Of a stretch of 48,664 nucleotides of DNA, positions 43,640 to 48,664 are shown one piece after another. The position numbers and the translations under genes are program-made. The DNA is from an uncultured Bacteroidales bacterium. GTDB lineage: Bacteria; Bacteroidota; Bacteroidia; Bacteroidales; P3. The notes under the pieces were generated by a model. That model saw only the letters and a list, made by a program, of their open reading frames with translations, had not been told where the DNA came from and ran no database searches. Where the stretch lies: positions 1 through 48,664 of the forward strand of contig CAMHDJ010000016.1 of the NCBI GenBank assembly GCA_946183915.1, in the 5' to 3' direction. The first letter of the stretch is position 1, and each line of letters opens with the position of its first letter.

Positions 43640-46600
43640 TTATCTCTTGGCTTGGGTGCCGGTGGTTTTCTTTTTCTTGTTTCGGAAGAGGTCGCTCCAG
43701 CGGTCGAAGTCCTTGGTGAGCTTCAGGCCGACGCCTTGCTTGTAGGGGAGGTCCATACGGGTGTAGTCGTTGGTGTTGGTGCGGTTGTAGGCGTAGAGGT
43801 GCACCAGCGGGCTCAGCCGGTAGCCCACCAGGGCATCGATCACGGCGCTGTTCACATCGCGGGTCTCCAGCTCGCGGCTCTCGCCGCCGTAGCCCAGGGT
43901 GCTCTCCAGGTAGAGGCGGCCCCAGTCCTTGCTGATGTTCACATCCACCTGATCTTTCGTGATCTCGTTGCCGACCTTGTAGTCCACACCGATCTCCATG
44001 CCCGTCATGTCGGACAGGATGCTGTTCAGGGCGCTGATGCTGCCCGAGGTGGCTATGTTGCTGTTGACGGACGTGTTGTTGGCGTTGTAGAAGTGGCCTG
44101 AGGCCAGGAGCGAGAGCGATTGGTTCAGCATGTCGCGCTCGCTGCTGCGGTCGATGTAGTCGAACACCTCGTCCTCGACGCTGGCGTCCGCGTTGGGCAA
44201 CCGTATGTCGAACTTGATTGTCGGCTCTTGCAGGGTGCCTGCGATGGCGATGATGTCGTCCACTTGGATGTACTTCTGCTTGCCGCTGACGTCGGTCTGG
44301 CTGCCCGTGAGGGTCGACAGGTTGACGCGCTGCGAGTAGACGGCCCGCAGGTCGAACCGGGCATCCGGCAGCGACCCCTGGAAGTTGAGGTTGCTTCCCG
44401 TCTCGAGGGTGAACTCCTTTGAGATGAGTGAGATGGCGCTGAACTTCATCGTGCCCGACGATATCTCGTAGTTGCCCAGCACCAGTGGCTCGTCCGAGCC
44501 CGCCATGGTCAGGTGCAGGTCGCCCGTGCCGTTGGCGCCCACGTCGACCGTGATTTCCGAGAAGTCCATCGGCAGGTTCAGGCGCAGGTCGGGTGTGAGG
44601 GCCAGATCCAGCTCCAGGTCCAGCTTCTGCTCCTTGCGTTGTCGCGTCTGGGGCGCGGCGATGTCGGGCCGGTCGCTGACGAAGTGGATGTAGTCCTGCG
44701 TCGCCACCTGGCGTTGGTCGTTGACAGGCACCGTCAGCTCGCAGCCCGGCATGGTGCGCGCGTCGATGTAAACCCGCAGGGCGTCGATCGGTCCCGTGAC
44801 GACTCCTTCGGCTGAAGCCAGCACGGTGCCGCTGAGTTCCTCGCCCTGGCGGCGGTCAAGCACCAGTAGATTGTCCGTCGACAGCAACAAATCCAGCTGC
44901 ACGTCGCTCAGATCTTCGTAGCTGATTTCGCCGTTCAGGTAGGCTACGTTGTCGCGTGGGTCGCGTATGCGGAAGTCGTCGAGCGTGATGCGCTTGTTGG
45001 TGAACTGGATGCTGTCGTGGAAGTAGTAGGTGACCCCGGTCATGTCCACCAGCAAGGCGCCCTCTTCGACGAGCGCTTCGCCCACGATGATCGGGCGTGA
45101 GATCGACCCCGTGATGTCGAACGTGCCCTGCAGGCGCCCCTCGAACCGGCTCGAGAAGTCGCTCAGCAGCGGCGCCACCAGCCCCAGTTGGAAGCTGTCG
45201 AAGTCGACGTTGAAGTTGATGCCGGCGTCCTGCTGGCCCAGTTCCATCCAGCCGTCGGCCGCTATCTGGTCGCCCGTCACGTTGAGATTCAGTATGTTCA
45301 GCTCGGCATTCCAGTTGCTCCGCAGGCTCACGTCGCCCAGCGGCTGGCGGTTCACCACGCAGCTGTCGACCGTCAGGTTGGCGTTGAAGTAGGGAATGTC
45401 GTTCAGCCCGAACAGGGAGAAGCGGCCGTTGATGTCGCCGTTGAGTGCCACAGGGCTATCCTGTAGCAGCACGTCGGTGATCCCTTTGACGTTGAAGCGG
45501 TCGAATGTCAGCTCGACGAAGTCGCTGTTCTCTTGCGCCAGCTGCAGGCGTGCCGCCACCGACTGCTGGTCGCTGCGCAGCGCAACGCCGTCGCCCTCCA
45601 GACGGAAGCCCTCGCCCGTGGCAATGTCCAGCCGGTCGACGAGCAGCTTCCAGGGCGTCTGCCCGATGGTGAAGTCGGGCTTGAGCACCCCGATCGAACC
45701 CGCGTGGTACTCCAGTTCCACGTCGCCCTGCGAGGTTGACTCTGCCGTGCCCCAGGCCAGCTCGAGCAGGGCCCGCCGGGCATTGCTCGTGAGCAGCAGG
45801 TCGGCCCGCTGTAGCAGCTCCACGGCTCCCAGGTCGACCGACTGCCCTTCGAGGCGCACCACGTAGTCCTCGCCCTGCCGTTGCCCCTGCAGGCCCACGT
45901 CGGTGAGCAGCATCGAGCCGTAGCGCACCGAGTCGCTCCGCAGCACCAGCTTCAGTTGTTCGCGGTGGTTGTAGCTGCCCGAGAGGCGGGTGCGCTGCGC
46001 CACCGTCAGCTTGTCGGTCAGGCTGTGCAGCAGGCGCCCGTCGTCTTTCCACTGGGCGTGCAGGCTCAGCTGGCTCTTCTCGATTGAGGCGAGTTCCTGC
46101 TCGTCGAGCGGCACGATGGCCACCAGCTCGGAGGGCACGACGGCGCTCCCCAGTTGGCGTGCGATGAGCGGCAGGTCGTCGTAGCGGAACTTGCCGCTGA
46201 CGCTGGCGTCGAGGGCGTCGCTCGTCAGCGTCAACTCCTTGAATCCTTCGTTGGCGTCGGCGGTCAGCGCCAGGTTCTCGAGCCGCACCCGCCCTAGTTG
46301 CGTCCCCGTCAGCTGCAGGCTGCCCTGCATCGTGTCGGCGTTGCGACCCTCGAAGGCCACCTCGGCGCGGGTGTGCACCAGGCTGTACTCGGCCGGCAGC
46401 AGCCGGAAGGCCTCGGCGTCGAGGTTCTCTATGTCCAGTATGCCGCGCAGGCTCTTCACCGTGTCCAGCAGCGCAAATTCCGATTGCAGCGTGAGCATCG
46501 CCAGGCTGTCGGTCGACTGCAGGGCCACTTTGCCCACCCCGCCGTCCATCTTGCCGTCCACATGGATCGGCGCCAGCCGGCGGCCCTGCACCACGCTGTT

Positions 46601-48019
46601 CAGCATCTCGCCCTCCATGGTGGCCCGCATCGACCGGATGTCCTTCGGGTTGCGCAGGTCGCCGCTGAGGCTCATCTGGAAGCCCGTCCGGTTGATCCAT
46701 TCGCTCTTCAGGAACGCCAGCGAAAGCCCTTCGCTCCCCAGCTCGGCGTTCAGCCGCATGCCGCCCGCCGCGGTGGGCTGCATCAGGGCGTCGGCGTGCA
46801 GGTTGCCCAGCCCGCTCACTACGTTCAGGTTGGCCGTCGAGGCCTCGTGCAGGCCGCCTCGCACGCGCCCTTCGAGGTCGATGTATTCGGTCTGCCGCAC
46901 GATGGGACTGCGGTCCAGCTGTATATCCGTCCACGCCAGCAGGGGGCGCAGGTCGTCGAGGCTGGTGCGCAGGCGCTCGATGTCCACGTCCACCACCATG
47001 CTGTCCGGCAGGGTGACGTTCTGCAGGCGCCCCGCCAGCAGCAGGCTCGACTGGTCGCCCCAGTGCAGCGCCAGGTCGGTCGTCAGGTCGTTCACCGTGC
47101 CTTCCATCCAGCCCTCGGCGTCGATCTGCGTCGCCACGTCCCACAGCGGCGGCATCCAGTAGGCCACGTCGCTCATCGCCACCGTGGTCCCCTCGTGGAG
47201 ACGTATGTCGTGTTGCACGTCGTTCACATAGTCCGCCATCCCCTCCCAGCCGTCGTAGGTGATGCTCACGTCGGCCAGCACCGTGCTCTGGGGCGTCCGT
47301 GCCTCGAAGTTGGTGACCGTGATGTCGTGCGGCCCCACGTGCACGTCGGCGGCTATCTTGTCGGCCCTGAAGCCGCTCCGCTCCGTAGTGCTCAGCCGCA
47401 CCAGCCGCACCGTCACGTCGTCGTTCACCACGTGCACGTTCTTCGCCCGCGCACGTATGTCGTTGAACTCCATGTGCGCAATCCGCACCCCGCGGTCGTA
47501 GTCCATGCCCGGAATCTCCGGCAGGTCCATCCGGTAGCGCACGCGGTTCAGCGTCACCGCCTTCACGTCCACCGTGAGCGTGCCGTCACCCCATTTCAGG
47601 GGCTTCCTGTCGGTGTAGTAGTCAATGATGTACTGCAGGTTCGTGACCGGAAGGTCGCGCCCCTCCTCCTCGCGGATCGCCAGGTGGTAGTAGCCGTCGC
47701 GCAGGTAGACGCGGTCAATCGACAGCGTCGAGCCCTTCAGCGGGAACCGCTTGAAGCTCGTGCTCAGCCGCTCCACGTTCAGAATCGTGTCCCCGTCCGG
47801 AGCCACCAGCAGCACATGGTTCAGTATCAGGTGGTCCCACGGCATGGCATGCAACGCCCCGATCTTCACCTCGCCGCCCCACTCGCGCGACAGATAGCGC
47901 CCCGCAGCCGTACCCAAATACGACTGCACAACCGAGTAATTGAGCGCTGCCACAGCCACATACACCGTCAGCAACACCCCGGCAACCACCCGGCCCGCTA
48001 TCTTCCATCCTTTTTTCAT
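43640..48019 (-). CDS. tamB: TamB/YtfN-like translocation and assembly protein
   Basis: 1459 residues from ATG 48019 (MKKGWKIAGRVVAGVLLTVY). The codon at 48037 is TTG, and AAGGAG lies just before the ATG. It is anchored by one N-terminal membrane helix and continues as a long beta-rich periplasmic chain. The C-terminal DUF490/TamB domain covers about residues 1050-1459 (TRMDLPYKQGVGLKLTKDFD near the end). TamB-family proteins form a lipid-transport bridge between the membranes and work with Omp85 proteins. It is the first gene of the tamB-LytTR-NAGPA operon. No clear promoter was found upstream. Confidence 0.93.
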   Translation of the reverse strand: MKKGWKIAGRVVAGVLLTVYVAVAALNYSVVQSYLGTAAGRYLSREWGGEVKIGALHAMPWDHLILNHVLLVAPDGDTILNVERLSTSFKRFPLKGSTLSIDRVYLRDGYYHLAIREEEGRDLPVTNLQYIIDYYTDRKPLKWGDGTLTVDVKAVTLNRVRYRMDLPEIPGMDYDRGVRIAHMEFNDIRARAKNVHVVNDDVTVRLVRLSTTERSGFRADKIAADVHVGPHDITVTNFEARTPQSTVLADVSITYDGWEGMADYVNDVQHDIRLHEGTTVAMSDVAYWMPPLWDVATQIDAEGWMEGTVNDLTTDLALHWGDQSSLLLAGRLQNVTLPDSMVVDVDIERLRTSLDDLRPLLAWTDIQLDRSPIVRQTEYIDLEGRVRGGLHEASTANLNVVSGLGNLHADALMQPTAAGGMRLNAELGSEGLSLAFLKSEWINRTGFQMSLSGDLRNPKDIRSMRATMEGEMLNSVVQGRRLAPIHVDGKMDGGVGKVALQSTDSLAMLTLQSEFALLDTVKSLRGILDIENLDAEAFRLLPAEYSLVHTRAEVAFEGRNADTMQGSLQLTGTQLGRVRLENLALTADANEGFKELTLTSDALDASVSGKFRYDDLPLIARQLGSAVVPSELVAIVPLDEQELASIEKSQLSLHAQWKDDGRLLHSLTDKLTVAQRTRLSGSYNHREQLKLVLRSDSVRYGSMLLTDVGLQGQRQGEDYVVRLEGQSVDLGAVELLQRADLLLTSNARRALLELAWGTAESTSQGDVELEYHAGSIGVLKPDFTIGQTPWKLLVDRLDIATGEGFRLEGDGVALRSDQQSVAARLQLAQENSDFVELTFDRFNVKGITDVLLQDSPVALNGDINGRFSLFGLNDIPYFNANLTVDSCVVNRQPLGDVSLRSNWNAELNILNLNVTGDQIAADGWMELGQQDAGINFNVDFDSFQLGLVAPLLSDFSSRFEGRLQGTFDITGSISRPIIVGEALVEEGALLVDMTGVTYYFHDSIQFTNKRITLDDFRIRDPRDNVAYLNGEISYEDLSDVQLDLLLSTDNLLVLDRRQGEELSGTVLASAEGVVTGPIDALRVYIDARTMPGCELTVPVNDQRQVATQDYIHFVSDRPDIAAPQTRQRKEQKLDLELDLALTPDLRLNLPMDFSEITVDVGANGTGDLHLTMAGSDEPLVLGNYEISSGTMKFSAISLISKEFTLETGSNLNFQGSLPDARFDLRAVYSQRVNLSTLTGSQTDVSGKQKYIQVDDIIAIAGTLQEPTIKFDIRLPNADASVEDEVFDYIDRSSERDMLNQSLSLLASGHFYNANNTSVNSNIATSGSISALNSILSDMTGMEIGVDYKVGNEITKDQVDVNISKDWGRLYLESTLGYGGESRELETRDVNSAVIDALVGYRLSPLVHLYAYNRTNTNDYTRMDLPYKQGVGLKLTKDFDRWSDLFRNKKKKTTGTQAKR

Positions 48020-48156
48020 CTGCTCCTTAAAACGCAACCTGCTCCTTTTTATTATATCTATTCGAATTTATTTACAAAGATTTCTCCAAATGCCCTTCCG
48101 GAGGCTGCCCGATCAGTACCGGTTCCCGACAACACAACGCCCCGTCGGGGCGCCAT

Positions 48157-48222
48157 CCTCCAGGCATCAACTAGGCATCATCTAGGCATCATCTAGGCAT
48201 CCCCTCTGCATCATCTCTGCAT
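48157..48222 (+). repeat. Undecamer array, six units
   Basis: Units CCTCCAGGCAT, CAACTAGGCAT, CATCTAGGCAT, CATCTAGGCAT, CCCCTCTGCAT and CATCTCTGCAT, followed by GCGTGCCTGCCGGATGCAT. The last part resembles the tail after the 23733 array. It lies between tamB and the rRNA promoter. The rest of 48020-48470 shows a short GC-rich hairpin (GCCCCGTCGGGGC, about 48140-48152) and no gene. Confidence 0.92.
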
Positions 48223-48473
48223 GCGTGCCTGCCGGATGCATGGAATATGCGAGCTTGTTTGTGTGTAAGTGGTTGATATATAGTTGTTCTGTGTGGTTAT
48301 AAACAGAGTTTGCGGAGTCAGAGGGTTCGGAAAACTCAAATTTTGCACTCTTTTGAGCGCTTTGTATGCGCTTTTGCATCGGTAAACTGGGATTATGATA
48401 ATTTTTTTTTGCCAAAATCAGCGTTGATTGACAATACTTTGCAGAGTAATGGAAAATTTTTTTGAAAAAATAT

Positions 48474-48504
48474 TTTGTCAGTTTGGAAATTGGTCGTATC
48501 TTTG
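48474..48504 (+). promoter_or_regulatory. Ribosomal RNA operon promoter
   Basis: TTTG at 48474-48477, 19 bp, then TATCTTTG at 48497-48504. It is preceded by an A+T-rich upstream region that could act as an UP element. Confidence 0.85.
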
Positions 48505-48510
48505 CATCCG

Positions 48511-48656
48511 CTTTCGCTCCAAAAGGGGGCTGTTGAAAAAAGAAAGCAAGAGTAATTTGAAACGGATGAGAAGAAAGAGATAGCGTGTGTCGACCATCCT
48601 GTTCAGACGGGGTGGGAGATGCGAAGACGAGTCAAAAAGGTAACAGAACAATTCTT
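48511..48656 (+). other. Leader of the rRNA transcript
   Basis: About 145 nt between the promoter and the 16S start. It contains the imperfect hairpin CCATCCTGTTCAGACGGGGTGG at about 48595-48615, which might take part in processing, and no open frame with a start. Confidence 0.6.
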
Positions 48657-48664
48657 ACAATGAA
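48657..48664 (+). rRNA. First bases of the 16S rRNA gene (truncated by window edge)
   Basis: The window ends in TTACAATGAA. Bacteroidales 16S genes begin ACAATGAA and continue with GAGTTTGATC, aligning with E. coli 16S AAATTGAA. Only about 8 nt are present, so the call rests on this match plus the strong upstream promoter. Confidence 0.7.

Overview
The window is a piece of a Bacteroidales (Bacteroidota) chromosome. The evidence is phylum-typical promoters (-33 TTTG, 19-21 bp, -7 TAnnTTTG, usually TATCTTTG), almost no Shine-Dalgarno sites, a type IX secretion (T9SS) sorting domain, PorP/SprF and PD40-OmpA proteins, a GH92 mannosidase, DUF4295 and the glycine-lipid acyltransferase pair. Genes are G+C-rich and intergenic DNA is A+T-rich. 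I do not assign it below order. The left edge lies inside a dispersed repeat. The right edge lies 8 nt into what looks like a 16S rRNA gene. Both are places where short-read contigs break, so this is probably a whole draft contig.

Layout. 1-3.4 kb: a dispersed repeat, then three exported proteins, two of them tandem paralogues, one with a T9SS C-terminal signal. 3.6-6.2 kb: purH-mreB. 6.2-10.4 kb (minus): a coupled operon glsA-glsB-engB-dacB. 10.6-11 kb: rpmG and DUF4295. 11.1-13.7 kb: a small Cys/His membrane protein and a TonB-dependent receptor, probably for a metal. 14.2-20.5 kb: ileS, ADP-forming acyl-CoA synthetase, a beta-barrel protein. 20.6-23.4 kb (minus): WG-repeat protein and pyrC. 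23.4-24.1 kb: non-coding, with five hairpins and an 11-mer array. 24.1-26.1 kb: a methionine gamma-lyase-like enzyme and elbB. 26.1-30.3 kb: TPR-like membrane protein (minus), a dihydroorotate dehydrogenase-like enzyme, a four-helix-bundle protein, kdsA and a DnaQ-like exonuclease. 30.5-36.6 kb (minus): tsaD-porP-like-PD40/OmpA, ECF sigma factor, putative anti-sigma factor, DUF2807-like protein. 37.1-41.7 kb: a small beta-barrel, ROK kinase, GH92 mannosidase, small lipoprotein. 41.9-48.0 kb (minus): tamB, a LytTR regulator and a NAGPA lipoprotein. 48.0-48.66 kb: 11-mer array, canonical promoter, rRNA leader and the first bases of 16S.

The most unusual content is the repeats. Three universally conserved genes (ileS, pyrC, tsaD) each carry an in-frame insertion of about 80-106 bp built as two opposed, self-complementary arms. 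Each lies at a loop expected to vary in length. Two consist of 7-nt units with an AGTG core; the third is a pair of inverted 36-37 nt copies that are themselves hairpins. A 9-nt family (GGRCTTATA) encodes the hydrophobic core of the PorP-like signal peptide and the Pro-rich linker of the anti-sigma protein, and forms a two-armed hairpin between the lyase and elbB. An 11-nt family (GGCATCATCTA) forms arrays at four intergenic sites and is not seen in any gene. A separate element of about 200 bp, with a perfect 26-28 bp palindrome and its own 11-nt units, occurs three times. This resembles the Rickettsia palindromic elements in being in-frame, but the sequences differ and the mechanism is unknown.
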